Positions 34,737 to 43,922 of a DNA stretch of 64,000 nucleotides are shown piece by piece. A program made the position numbers and the translations under genes. The DNA lies in contig CALODP010000019.1 in assembly GCA_942492055.1 (NCBI GenBank), forward strand, positions 682,001-746,000. The letters are read 5' to 3'. Within the stretch, counting starts at the first letter, position 1. Each line of letters starts with the position of its first letter. The DNA is from CALODP01 sp942492055 (GTDB taxonomy: Bacteria; Bacteroidota; Ignavibacteria; Ignavibacteriales; Melioribacteraceae). The notes below the pieces were generated by a model. That model searched no databases. It was not told where the DNA came from and saw only the letters and a list, made by a program, of their open reading frames with translations.

Positions 34737-35708
34737 TTATTGTGCAAAAAGATTTTTTACAAACTCGAATTCTTCGTCACTTAACGGATTGTCCTGACAT
34801 GCCAAATTCGTTACTACCTGTCTGAGATTTCTGAATCCCGGAATCACTCCTCCTACAACTTTGTAATGCAACAAATATTGCAATGCAACTCTCGAAAGAT
34901 CTTCCGGAGTACTCCCGAATCTCTCTTTTATCTTAACCAGCTTCGGCTCCAATTCCGCTAAAAACTCAGGCTGAAACTTAGGAGATCTCCCTCTGAAATC
35001 ACCGGCCTCAAATTTCGGCGGATTATTTTTCGAGTATTTATCCAGCAATAACCCATGTCCCAACGGACTGAATGCCACAAACGAAATCCCGTGTTCTTCC
35101 AAAAGCTTTCTTACCGGCTCACCATCCGCCAAATAATGATCATCCATCGCGTTTGCCGAACTCTGAATTACATCCGGCTTTACTTTCGGTATCAATTTTG
35201 CGAAATCTTCGTTCGAATAGGCCGACTGCCCGATCAATCTGATCTTACCTTCCTCTTTCAAGCGATACATCTCTTCAACCGCACCGTCAAGGTACTCGTC
35301 ATTCGAACCAAAATCTCCGTGATGAAAATAATATAGATCAATATACTCACGATTCAGATTCCTCAAAGACTGCTCACATTGATGCCGTATGTGCATCGGA
35401 AGATAAGCATGCTCGGCCGTACCCTGAAACCATCCGACCTTAGTGGCAATCACAACATCATTTACTCTATTCCCGAGAACCTTTGCGAGCATCCTCTCGG
35501 CTCGTCCGTTTCCGTAAACATCGGCGTTGTCGAAATGATTAACCCCGTTTTCCAATGCGTAGTTAACCCCCTCTGCAATCTCATCCTCATTTACGTTGGC
35601 CCAACCTACCGATACACCGTTATTCCAATTGAGCCCTCCCATAGTCCAGCATCCCAGACTAATTTCCGAAACTTCCACATCACTCTTTCCAAGCTTTCTG
35701 TACTTCAT
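34737..35708 (-). CDS. Aldo/keto reductase
   Basis: 323 residues in a (beta/alpha)8 barrel. The catalytic tetrad can be placed: Asp and Tyr in FDNADVYGNG, Lys in VVIATKVGW, and His in DLYYFHHGD. The NADPH region near the C-terminus (GGVIPGFRNLRQVVTNLA) is intact. The KYRKLGKSDVEVSEISLGCW opening is that of the AKR11/YhdN-like general stress group. It reduces aldehydes or sugars with unknown specificity. AGGAGGG precedes the ATG. It follows the lipoprotein gene by 10 bases and is probably co-transcribed. Confidence 0.92.
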   Translation of the reverse strand: MKYRKLGKSDVEVSEISLGCWTMGGLNWNNGVSVGWANVNEDEIAEGVNYALENGVNHFDNADVYGNGRAERMLAKVLGNRVNDVVIATKVGWFQGTAEHAYLPMHIRHQCEQSLRNLNREYIDLYYFHHGDFGSNDEYLDGAVEEMYRLKEEGKIRLIGQSAYSNEDFAKLIPKVKPDVIQSSANAMDDHYLADGEPVRKLLEEHGISFVAFSPLGHGLLLDKYSKNNPPKFEAGDFRGRSPKFQPEFLAELEPKLVKIKERFGSTPEDLSRVALQYLLHYKVVGGVIPGFRNLRQVVTNLACQDNPLSDEEFEFVKNLFAQ

Positions 35709-35718
35709 TTCTCCCTCC

Positions 35719-36303
35719 TTATCTGATTTGCCATTCTCTCTCTTTTATCACATCCCCCGAAATCGGATCGATCATTATCTCAACCCCTTCGGCTTTGTAA
35801 TTTTCTCTTTCACCTAATTCCTTTTCGGTCGATATTATATGCCAGATATATTCACCCAACGAACCTTCCCATCGGAAACTAACCTGCCAATCTTTCACCC
35901 CTTTGGGCAGATTATTCTCTCTTGCTATCTCCAGAACCTTTGCCTCACTTATCAATCCTTTCTTTGCTTCGTAAGCAATCTTTTCGGGAATACCTTTTGT
36001 CTGAAGGGGAGTGCCGGTCGAATCGGTTATTAACATCACATCCTCACTTATAAAGGAATACTCCGGATGTGTGAAATAATAATGTAATTCATACTTTTCG
36101 TTTCTCTTTCCGCTCGCCGCGTAATTGGGATATATATTTTGGGTGAAAAATTTTTGCCCCAGTAACTCCGACAAATACTCATCCGCAGTTTTGAATACCT
36201 TCTCAGGCACTTCACCCGGTTTCTCTTCGGCGCCACAATTGCACGAGCACCCTGTCAGTATTATGGCAAATAAAATGGCAACAACTAATGATAATCTTTT
36301 CAT
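35719..36303 (-). CDS. Hypothetical lipoprotein
   Basis: 194 residues from ATG 36303 (MKRLSLVVAILFAIILTGCS); an ATG 30 bases further upstream would put charged residues before the signal. The lipobox LTGC places the acylated cysteine near residue 20, followed by SCNCGAEEKPG. The mature part contains KGLISEAKVLEIARENNLPKG and VSFRWEGSLGEYIWHI, reminiscent of PepSY-like folds, and ends VEIMIDPISGDVIKEREWQIR, which also fits PepSY (IDAKTGEVL). Family assignment is tentative. It is probably anchored in the outer membrane facing the periplasm. Confidence 0.65.
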   Translation of the reverse strand: MKRLSLVVAILFAIILTGCSCNCGAEEKPGEVPEKVFKTADEYLSELLGQKFFTQNIYPNYAASGKRNEKYELHYYFTHPEYSFISEDVMLITDSTGTPLQTKGIPEKIAYEAKKGLISEAKVLEIARENNLPKGVKDWQVSFRWEGSLGEYIWHIISTEKELGERENYKAEGVEIMIDPISGDVIKEREWQIR

Positions 36304-36449
36304 TCTTTCTTCCCGTGTTGGTTTCAAGAACAAATATAACCACTCACTCCATTATCCGAAAGATTTCTAATGTCCCAATCTTATATAAAATTGAGTTTCC
36401 CCTTATAGTTCCCTATGTTTGCTGTTTATTTTTTTTGATCGGATGTATT

Positions 36450-37169
36450 ATGGATTGGATTTACGTAGCCATTCTGGCAATTCTATTTTTTTCCGCCTTT
36501 ACTCAAGGCTTTGCGGGGTTCGGTTATCCTATGATAGCTATTCCGCTTCTTACTCTACTTATCGATATCAAAACAGCTATCCCGCTGACCGCTATCTCCG
36601 GCTTGGCAATAACCGGATATCTCTTGATACGCTTAAGAAAACACCTCTCTTTCAAAGAGTTAAAGAATCTGATAATCGGTTCGATAATAGGTGTACCTAT
36701 CGGGGTGAAAATTCTTTCTTCCGCCGATCCCCGAATTATTCAAATTCTCCTGGGTATTATTATTTTACTCTTTGTTCTTTTGACAATTTTCAATGTGATT
36801 AAAACAAAAAAGATAAACGATCTCTGGGGATACCCGGTCGGACTCATTTCCGGAATTCTCGGTGGCGCTATCAACGTCGGTGGTCCTCCGGTTATCATAT
36901 TCGTTTATCTTCAATCGGACGATAAATACAAACAAAAAGCTTCCATTACCGGCTTTTTCTTTATCTCTGCTATCGCTGTGGTTATTTCTCATATCTATAC
37001 CGGAATAGCCACTCCGGAGATTATTTGGGATAGCATGAAAATTATTCCACTGATTCTTCTAGGAGTATTTCTCGGGGATAAGCTTTTTAAGTATGTTTCT
37101 TCCGAAATTTACAAAAAATTAGTTCTTACAGGTTTGATAATTATAGGAACTTTCCTAATTTTGGGATGA
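36450..37169 (+). CDS. TauE/SafE-family membrane permease
   Basis: 239 residues from ATG 36450 (MDWIYVAILAILFFSAFTQG). About eight hydrophobic segments are visible in two halves, each opening with a proline/glycine-rich re-entrant motif: GFAGFGYPMIAIPLL in the first and GGAINVGGPPVIIFV in the second, the signature of PF01925. Members carry sulfite, sulfonate or other organic anions and hydrogen sulfide-related substrates across the inner membrane. Earlier in-frame ATG codons overlap the divergent lipoprotein gene and are less likely. Confidence 0.88.
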   Translation: MDWIYVAILAILFFSAFTQGFAGFGYPMIAIPLLTLLIDIKTAIPLTAISGLAITGYLLIRLRKHLSFKELKNLIIGSIIGVPIGVKILSSADPRIIQILLGIIILLFVLLTIFNVIKTKKINDLWGYPVGLISGILGGAINVGGPPVIIFVYLQSDDKYKQKASITGFFFISAIAVVISHIYTGIATPEIIWDSMKIIPLILLGVFLGDKLFKYVSSEIYKKLVLTGLIIIGTFLILG

Positions 37170-37236
37170 TTTTATCTTTTTCATTAATAGATAATCTTTA
37201 ACATAACAATATCTTTAAAAACGGGAGTTATATACC

Positions 37237-37449
37237 ATGATGTTCATTACTGATGAATGCATCAACTGCTCAGCTTGTGTTGACGAATGCGAAAACAACG
37301 CTATTTACAACGCTGGGGAAGAATTCGAATTAAACGGCGAAACCAAAGAGCCTCTTTCAGACGAACATACTTTCATCGTTCCTGAACTTTGCACTAACTG
37401 TAAAGCTTGTGCTGATGTTTGTGCTGTTGACGCTATCGAAGAAAAATAA
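37237..37449 (+). CDS. 2[4Fe-4S] ferredoxin
   Basis: 70 residues. Two cluster motifs are CINCSACVDEC at 10-20 and CTNCKACADVC near 52-62, each followed by the usual proline-less ENNAIY or AVDAI. A loop of about 25 residues between them (EFELNGETKEPLSDEHTF) is longer than in clostridial ferredoxins and resembles the Chlorobium/Alvin-type insert. It carries low-potential electrons in the cytosol, for example to pyruvate:ferredoxin oxidoreductase. GGGAG lies upstream. A second ATG follows directly, so the start may be 37240. Confidence 0.92.
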   Translation: MMFITDECINCSACVDECENNAIYNAGEEFELNGETKEPLSDEHTFIVPELCTNCKACADVCAVDAIEEK

Positions 37450-37466
37450 TTTTTTTTCTCTATAGA

Positions 37467-37497
37467 AAAGAGGCCGACTCTCTCGAGACGGCCTTTT
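37467..37497 (+). terminator. Rho-independent terminator
   Basis: AGGCCG ... CGGCCT stem with inner TCTCTCGAGA, then a T-rich run, directly after the ferredoxin gene. Confidence 0.88.
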
Positions 37498-37519
37498 TTA
37501 TTTTAAAACTCTTATCCAC

Positions 37520-38839
37520 CTAATCTATTCCATCACCAAATATATCTTCCAGCTTTTCCGACAATCTTTCCCCTCTAAGACCTTTCCCTATTATCTTTCC
37601 CTCCTCATCCAATAAAAATAACGTAGGAAAAGCTTTTACATTATAGGCGGAAATAATCGACATATCACTATCCTGAACTATTTGCGGCCACTCAATTCCC
37701 ATGGAGGCAATACATTTTTCCAAGTTTTCCATGTTATCCTTGGCTATTCCTATTATTTTGAAATTCTTCTCTTTGTATTCTTCATAGATCTTTTTCAATC
37801 GTGGAATCTCTTCTCTGCAAGGAGCGCACCAACTTCCCCAAAAATCCAATAAAACATAATTCCCTCGCAAAGCGCGCAATTCTATCTTCTCCCCGGTAAT
37901 CGATGTAGCAGCAAATTGAGGAGCCTTTAATCCGACAATTGTTCCCCCCGTTTTCTCCAAATCTTTTCCCTTTACGAGTGTTAATATGTTCTCCTTCATT
38001 TCAAAATGTCGAACATAATAATAATCATTCCCTAATTTCACCAATTCATTCTCTAAAACTCCCTTATCGGAACCATGCTCCCAATTATTTGGATTCGCTT
38101 CCCTTACTTTTACACTATATTCATCCCTTATAACTAATCTGCTTCCTTTTAACGCAACAGAGTATTTGGTGTCCCCTAAGCTAACTTCTCCGATGTAATG
38201 CTCTGCGTATCCGTAAAATAGGGTAGGGACATCATTATTCAATCCGAATTTCACATCAAAACGTAAATGATTAACATAAACCCAGGTCCTTCCCTCTTCA
38301 ACCGATTTTCCGTTGTAGTACTGATACTTTACTTCATTTAACAACGAATCATTCTCTAATTCCTTTTCTTCCTTAGGTGGAAGTATCCGCCACGGATCAT
38401 CCCTGAAATCATAATTGTTATTGTTGTCAATCTTATATCTTATTAACCCCTCCGAATCATAATAAGCGAAAAAAGCTATCCCTACTCTGATACTCTTCTT
38501 GGTATACAATAAAGAATCCGGCTCCCATTTCCATGCTTTTTTCAAATTTTCATAATTACAATCAGATATCTTATTCGAATAGTAGCTTTGATAAGTATGC
38601 TGAAAAAAATCAGCGTAATCCATAGCAAACAGATATTTATCAATTCCTTTCGGTTTGCCTCCTATTTCAGAAATGGCATTTTTCCAACAATTATCATCTG
38701 ACATATTGGAAAGCATCCCTCCACTTTTAGGAAACGGCCCGAAGCCTTTTTCCTTATGCAACTTTACCTTAATTGTATCGGGGCTCTGACAAAAAACATT
38801 CAATAATGGAATTAAGAATACTATCAGCAGGTGTTTCAT
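37520..38839 (-). CDS. TlpA-like thioredoxin-domain protein, exported
   Basis: 439 residues with a signal peptide (residues 1-18). About 300 residues of unrecognised N-terminal domain, rich in aromatic and charged residues, precede a C-terminal AhpC/TSA-thioredoxin domain beginning GLKAPQFAATSITGE. The redox motif is WCAPC in DFWGSWCAPCREEIPRLKK, with the cis-Pro in AFPTLFLLDEEGKIIGKGLRG. Such proteins reduce or exchange disulfides in the periplasm, often for cytochrome c maturation. Here the partner may be haem-protein assembly (inference). Monocistronic. Confidence 0.85.
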   Translation of the reverse strand: MKHLLIVFLIPLLNVFCQSPDTIKVKLHKEKGFGPFPKSGGMLSNMSDDNCWKNAISEIGGKPKGIDKYLFAMDYADFFQHTYQSYYSNKISDCNYENLKKAWKWEPDSLLYTKKSIRVGIAFFAYYDSEGLIRYKIDNNNNYDFRDDPWRILPPKEEKELENDSLLNEVKYQYYNGKSVEEGRTWVYVNHLRFDVKFGLNNDVPTLFYGYAEHYIGEVSLGDTKYSVALKGSRLVIRDEYSVKVREANPNNWEHGSDKGVLENELVKLGNDYYYVRHFEMKENILTLVKGKDLEKTGGTIVGLKAPQFAATSITGEKIELRALRGNYVLLDFWGSWCAPCREEIPRLKKIYEEYKEKNFKIIGIAKDNMENLEKCIASMGIEWPQIVQDSDMSIISAYNVKAFPTLFLLDEEGKIIGKGLRGERLSEKLEDIFGDGID

Positions 38840-39721
38840 TAATACCTCTTTAGTTATTGTGGAAGAAAACTAAGATTCGAACAGCTTATTCTCAGTTGTG
38901 TTTAATGTTAAAATACAAAGACACAAATAAGAACAGCCATTCCAAAAACCGGAACCACAATAAATACCACTACAAAACCGGTGCAAAAACTTTTCTCTAG
39001 CAATGCTGTCAACTCTGCCATCTTGAGTTCTCTTGTTTGGTGAATGGACTATTATCGTTCGAGATTATCTTCACCCGGACTTTGTCAGAATGCCCGACCT
39101 ACAGAGAATAGACCATGCTGATTAATAATTCTATTATTAGTTGCTAACGCAGATTATGGCTAAGTAATAAATAATAAACGAACCAAGATAACTTCATAAA
39201 GTTTATTCGGAGATCTTTGCCTCTCGCCATCCTATGAGGAACAACGGAGAAGAGGAGAGATATCACAATGCATAGGTGAGGAACTACGAAATATTACTGA
39301 GAAGCTTTATAGATTGCATGAGAAACGTCAAATAATTGATAAGATACATCACTTCCATGTTGAGATACAACATATCTTAATTGAGTAGTTTTATTGCCTA
39401 TCTGAGAAACAGCAATCTTCGGGTGAGGAAGAGTAAATCAAAGCAATTTTCCTGTTCCTCAATATTTTTTTATTGCATCTCAGAAATCACTTTTTATCTT
39501 TTGTTAATAAGATGTTGATAACAATGTGGATAACTTATTACTCATAATTGTTCCTCATTTTCTCATTATACTATTCTATTTTCTCGGTTATTCTCCTATA
39601 CTCCTCATTATGAGAATTAAGTTACTCACGTGTACTTTATAGTTCCTCTCTCTTCTGAAATGCTCTTTTCACAAGTTGTCAACAGAGTTTTCCACACTTT
39701 ATAAACAAAGGGGGAATTGAA
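38840..39721. other. 880-base intergenic region with DnaA-box-like sites near its right end
   Basis: AT-rich and gene-free as far as I can see. Near the right end lie TGTTGATAA (39513-39521), TGTGGATAA (39525-39533), TTGTCAACA (39676-39684) and TTTTCCACA (39688-39696), all within one mismatch of a DnaA box or its TTATCAACA variant. The middle has repeated TGAGGAA / TTCCTCAT motifs (39230-39660), which I cannot interpret. Confidence 0.4.
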
Positions 39722-40276
39722 ATGAGTAATCCAAGAAAAGAATTATCTTATCTCCTGAGCTTTTGGAACGTTGCTCTGACCAATGGTATTTCACACGAAG
39801 GCTTAGCAACAAGGTTAAGCAAATATGGATATTCGCGAGAGAAGATCGAAGAGGGACTAGCACTCTACAAGAAGGCAACAAAGCTCACTTTTCTTCACAC
39901 CTCGGTCCAGGGGCAAAAGCTCGGGGCAACTGATGATTTCCACAAGGCCAGAGAAGCTGCGCACGAGGCTTATATTCGTTATTCGAAGATCGGTAGGATT
40001 GCGATTAAAGACAACAGAAGAATACTAACGGAACTTGGTCTTTCAACGTCGTATAACAAGACTTTTTCCGGATGGTCAGAAAAGGTAAATCAATTCTATA
40101 ACGAACTGCTTAAAAACAATGAGGCTCTGGATGCAATAGGGGAGTTCGGCATCACTCGCGAAAAATTACTGGAAGGAAAATCTCTTTACGAAAAAACTAT
40201 TGAGGCAAAATTATACAGAGAGGAAGTGAAAGGGAAGCAGCTTGAAGTATCGCTCAGAAAGAAGATAGCTCTTTAA
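39722..40276 (+). CDS. Hypothetical helical protein with internal repeat
   Basis: 184 residues, not recognised. No signal peptide or membrane segment; nearly all helix. Two related segments suggest an internal duplication: YGYSREKIEEGLALYKKATK (about 38-57) and FGITREKLLEGKSLYEKTIE (about 141-160). The start has a GGGGG Shine-Dalgarno-like run eight bases upstream. Usage resembles its neighbours. It follows the region with DnaA-box-like sites. Function unknown. Confidence 0.7.
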   Translation: MSNPRKELSYLLSFWNVALTNGISHEGLATRLSKYGYSREKIEEGLALYKKATKLTFLHTSVQGQKLGATDDFHKAREAAHEAYIRYSKIGRIAIKDNRRILTELGLSTSYNKTFSGWSEKVNQFYNELLKNNEALDAIGEFGITREKLLEGKSLYEKTIEAKLYREEVKGKQLEVSLRKKIAL

Positions 40277-40291
40277 GAACTGGAGAATTGG

Positions 40292-40378
40292 ATGAGTGAT
40301 TATTTGGTAATTGCCCGCATCGCCACCGTAGATTCGCCACAATTATTAGAGGCAATGGGGATAGTTGTTCCTTCGTGA
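40292..40378 (+). CDS. Possible 28-residue peptide
   Basis: ATG at 40292 has GGAG six bases upstream and starts 15 bases after the previous stop; translation MSDYLVIARIATVDSPQLLE plus eight residues. It could be a real small protein or the remnant of a longer one. Weak support. Confidence 0.3.
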   Translation: MSDYLVIARIATVDSPQLLEAMGIVVPS

Positions 40379-40386
40379 TTAATAGA

Positions 40387-40428
40387 AAAAGCTCCGTAGC
40401 AACAGGGGAATACGGAGCTTTTGTTTTT
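40387..40428. terminator. Bidirectional rho-independent terminator
   Basis: AAAAGCTCCGTA and TACGGAGCTTTT pair around a 12-base loop; T-runs flank both sides between convergent genes. Confidence 0.88.
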
Positions 40429-40432
40429 TCAA

Positions 40433-43318
40433 TTACTTGATCAGCAACATCTTCTTAGTGGAAACAAATTTGCCGGCGGTTATTTGATAGAAATAGACTC
40501 CGCTTGCAAACGAAGAGGCATTAAATGTTAGTTTATGGGTTCCGGCCGGTCTGTTTTCATTTACCAGCGTTGTTATCTCTTCCCCTAACGAATTATATAT
40601 CTTCAATTTTACATTCGCGGCTTTCGGTAATCCAAAGCTTATTGTTGTTGTTGGATTAAAAGGATTCGGATAGTTCTGGGACAACGTGTAGTTTTCCGGA
40701 ATATCCGTTTTGTTTTCCTTTACAGGCGTTGCCTCTCCGAAGATATCACCCAACAATGTCTTTAATGTCTGTCGCACTCCATCTTCTTCCATATAATATG
40801 GGGGAAAACTTAACAATGCTGTTTTATAATCATCACCGTTATACATTATCCCAACAGGTTTCCCTTTCATCTTTCCCGCAGTAGATGTTGTATCGTAATC
40901 AGTTCCATATGTATAAAGTATTTCCCCTTCGGAAGTCGGGTAAATGGCCTCAACATTCGGGACATGATAATTATACATTTCCAAACATTTGTTTGTATCT
41001 GTTCTAACATTTGCAAACTTGGAATTTTCACTTATTCCCAGATTGAATTTACTACTAAATCCTTTTTCAACTTTTGCTAACTTGAAATAATCGTAGGCAA
41101 TTTCCCCGGCACTAAATTCGTATGGGTAGGATGCTTTTTCCTCTAAGCTCTTAGACGGATAATATCCCCAGAAAACAATATTACCTCCCCCCTGAAGAAA
41201 CTTCTTTATCATTGCTTCATGGTCTCTTAGTATTGTTGAAACCTTTGTTACGTTTATTACAAATAGACATGTATTATAGGCACCCAAATAATTCATCGAA
41301 TAATGATCCAAACTTCCCAATATATATTTATTGCATTGAAAATCCTTTAGGACATTATCCAAGCGACTTGTTATCTCACTTAATTCCAGATTCGTTCCTT
41401 TTCCGTTGGTAAGCTCTACAACCAGCACTCCCTGATCACGACTCTCTTTCATTCCGGTTGCCAAATTACTTGGCTCACTCTCGTTACCGGCATCATCTTC
41501 TGTTTTTATCTTATAGAAATATGTAACACCGTTAGTGATATTCTGATCAACATAGAATGAATCGATTATTTCGGATTCGTTTAACTTGAGATACGGCCCC
41601 TCTTTCCGAGTCCCCCTATAAAGATTGTATCCTCTTTTATCAAGTTCCGGAGCGTTTCTCCATTTAAGTTTTATCTCCTTTGAGTTTGTATAAGCAACCA
41701 ACTCCTGGGGGGAACGAGGAATACTTAAAGGAGTACAACTAACTTCTTGAATAAAGGATAAATTTCCATCTTGATCTTCGGCAGCTACACCAAAAAACAT
41801 TTTTTTTCCCTCTTCTAGATATTGGACAACAATTGCAGTATCTGAGATGTCTTTAACTCCAGAATAATAATTCCCGCTTGTTTCCCCTCTGAATAGCTTG
41901 TACCCTTTTATATCCTTTTCCTTGTTTTGATTCCACATTAGAAAAAGATCCGAACCGCTTCCGCAATCATAAATCTTCAAATTACTAACTTTAATCGGTA
42001 TATTGTCAACATGCAGCAATGTCGCAACAGATGATTTTACAACCTCCGCACAATAAGGAATGTTCGAATATTTTATCAGATCATCTACAGTGTGGTAGTA
42101 GGGAGTAAATTTAGTTTCCGAAAAGTAAACTATATTTGTTCCTCTTTCGTAAAAAGAGAAACTATCGGATGAAACAGAATTAAAATCCCCTTCTACACAT
42201 TTAATTGAGGAATATTTCTTTACAATATTCATTGCCATATTAGAATATTCAATTGAGTTTGCATAATAATTTATATCAACCGAACAATCGGAAAGATTAG
42301 CAGAAGGGGCATAACTAATCATATCATGATTAATCATTAGAGTTATATTCCTGTTTGCATTATGCAACTTTTCCGCTAGAACATCGCTTCCAATCAGACC
42401 AATCTCCTCTGCTGCGTAGGTTGAGAAGATAATATTATGTTCTGTTTTGTAATTATTTGCCATTAAAACTCTGGCCGATTCAAGTACAGCAGCTACTCCG
42501 CTTGCGTTATCATCAGCTCCGGGGGCATTGACCATTCTATCTCCTTTCCCAAAACTTAAAATAGAATCATGATGCGCACCAATTACAATTGTTTTGTCCG
42601 TTTCATTCTCAGCCTTCAACTCCGCAACAACATTATATTGCCATGTATCACCAGTATAGAAACTACAGTAGAATGAGTCCAATTTGGCCGAAACAATGCC
42701 GAAACTTATCAATTTGTCCCTTATCCATTCAGCCACTTTTTTTCTGTTTGGAGCATCATAATATCTTGTTTTAAAGTCTTGCAAGGACTGGATATAACTT
42801 CTTAGGCTATCAACATTTACAGATTCTGTAATTGCTTTTATCTCAGGATTAACAACGACAGGGATTTCCCCTTTTGTATTGTTTATCCCTCTGAAAAATG
42901 TGTTCATGGTTACTGACAACTTCAAAATAGGATACCCTGCTTCCTGCAATTCAGCTAGATTTTCCGGCTTTTCCAAAATGGAGTTATCTTTATCGGTATA
43001 CACTTTGACCGATTCTTTTATTTTTACTTTTTTTCCAACCAGTCCTTTGTTCTCAAGCAAATAAAAATTGCCAAGAGATTCTTTTTCACCAAGAGTCTTT
43101 ATTTCAATTCCTCTTTGGCGAATTGTTTCTTCTGCTCTTTCATCAACAATTGTCAAAAGAGCGTCTCGAAATTCATGAACAACCGGTAACTTCATCGAAT
43201 TTAAGAATGTTATTCCCTGATGATCTTTCAGGTTGATCAAAACAAGTTTTTCCTGAGCATAAAGAAAACTTGATAAAACAAATAATAGAACAATACTTCC
43301 GAATAAACTACGCTTCAT
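40433..43318 (-). CDS. Secreted M28-family metallopeptidase with fibronectin-III domains and T9SS tag
   Basis: 961 residues with a signal peptide (1-21). The M28 aminopeptidase core is at about 240-400: IGAHHDSILSFGKG (zinc His), GADDNASGVAAVLE (bridging Asp), AAEEIGLIGSD (catalytic Glu pair) and later Asp/His ligands (NHDMISY; TPYYHTVDD). Two fibronectin type III-like modules follow near 455-635 (ELVAYTNSKEIKLKWRNA). A central domain of about 200 residues is not recognised. The C-terminus has QNYPNPFNPTTTISFG and ends STKKMLLIK, a type IX sorting domain. Likely an exo-aminopeptidase or carboxypeptidase acting outside the cell on protein substrates. Confidence 0.9.
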   Translation of the reverse strand: MKRSLFGSIVLLFVLSSFLYAQEKLVLINLKDHQGITFLNSMKLPVVHEFRDALLTIVDERAEETIRQRGIEIKTLGEKESLGNFYLLENKGLVGKKVKIKESVKVYTDKDNSILEKPENLAELQEAGYPILKLSVTMNTFFRGINNTKGEIPVVVNPEIKAITESVNVDSLRSYIQSLQDFKTRYYDAPNRKKVAEWIRDKLISFGIVSAKLDSFYCSFYTGDTWQYNVVAELKAENETDKTIVIGAHHDSILSFGKGDRMVNAPGADDNASGVAAVLESARVLMANNYKTEHNIIFSTYAAEEIGLIGSDVLAEKLHNANRNITLMINHDMISYAPSANLSDCSVDINYYANSIEYSNMAMNIVKKYSSIKCVEGDFNSVSSDSFSFYERGTNIVYFSETKFTPYYHTVDDLIKYSNIPYCAEVVKSSVATLLHVDNIPIKVSNLKIYDCGSGSDLFLMWNQNKEKDIKGYKLFRGETSGNYYSGVKDISDTAIVVQYLEEGKKMFFGVAAEDQDGNLSFIQEVSCTPLSIPRSPQELVAYTNSKEIKLKWRNAPELDKRGYNLYRGTRKEGPYLKLNESEIIDSFYVDQNITNGVTYFYKIKTEDDAGNESEPSNLATGMKESRDQGVLVVELTNGKGTNLELSEITSRLDNVLKDFQCNKYILGSLDHYSMNYLGAYNTCLFVINVTKVSTILRDHEAMIKKFLQGGGNIVFWGYYPSKSLEEKASYPYEFSAGEIAYDYFKLAKVEKGFSSKFNLGISENSKFANVRTDTNKCLEMYNYHVPNVEAIYPTSEGEILYTYGTDYDTTSTAGKMKGKPVGIMYNGDDYKTALLSFPPYYMEEDGVRQTLKTLLGDIFGEATPVKENKTDIPENYTLSQNYPNPFNPTTTISFGLPKAANVKLKIYNSLGEEITTLVNENRPAGTHKLTFNASSFASGVYFYQITAGKFVSTKKMLLIK

Positions 43319-43352
43319 AAAAATTCCATGATTGTTAAATGTTGCTTATAAA

Positions 43353-43922
43353 CTAATTTTTTTTATATCTATGGCAATCCACAATATGATCTCCAACCAT
43401 TCCCACCGCCTGCATAAAGGAATAACATATCGTAGATCCGACGAATGAAAACCCTCTCTTTTTGAGCGCCTTGCTCATATTATCCGATTCTTCACTCGTG
43501 GCAGGTATATCTTTAATCGATTTCCAATTGTTGAGTATTTGTTGATAATAAACGAATTGCCAAATATACTTATCAAACGAGCCATATTCTTTTTGGATTT
43601 CAAGAAATAGCTTTGCGCTCTTTATTGCCGCACGTATCTTCAATCTGTTTCTTACTATTCCGGGGTTACTCATTAATTCATTAAACTTCTTCTCATCATA
43701 CTTTGCCACCGCTTCCGGCTCAAAATTATCGAATGCTTTCAGATAATTCTCCCGTTTTCTTAGAATTGTTATCCAACTAAGACCGGCTTGAGCTCCTTCG
43801 AGAATCAGCATCTCAAATAATTTCCTCTCATCATGTACGGGAATACCCCATTCCTCGTCATGGTACTTTATATATAACGGATCATCTCCGCACCACTCAC
43901 ATCTTTTAAGCTTGTTATCCAT
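43353..43922 (-). CDS. tag: DNA-3-methyladenine glycosylase I
   Basis: 189 residues, normal length. The N-terminus has the zinc-binding Cys and the signature RCEWCGDDPLYIKYHDEEWG, then LFEMLILEGAQAGLSWITIL, where Glu and Trp line the 3-methyladenine pocket. The zinc His/Cys near the end (VGDHIVDCHRY) is present. It removes 3-methyladenine from alkylated DNA for base-excision repair. The start overlaps the stop of the aldehyde dehydrogenase gene by one base, so the two are co-transcribed. Confidence 0.95.
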   Translation of the reverse strand: MDNKLKRCEWCGDDPLYIKYHDEEWGIPVHDERKLFEMLILEGAQAGLSWITILRKRENYLKAFDNFEPEAVAKYDEKKFNELMSNPGIVRNRLKIRAAIKSAKLFLEIQKEYGSFDKYIWQFVYYQQILNNWKSIKDIPATSEESDNMSKALKKRGFSFVGSTICYSFMQAVGMVGDHIVDCHRYKKN

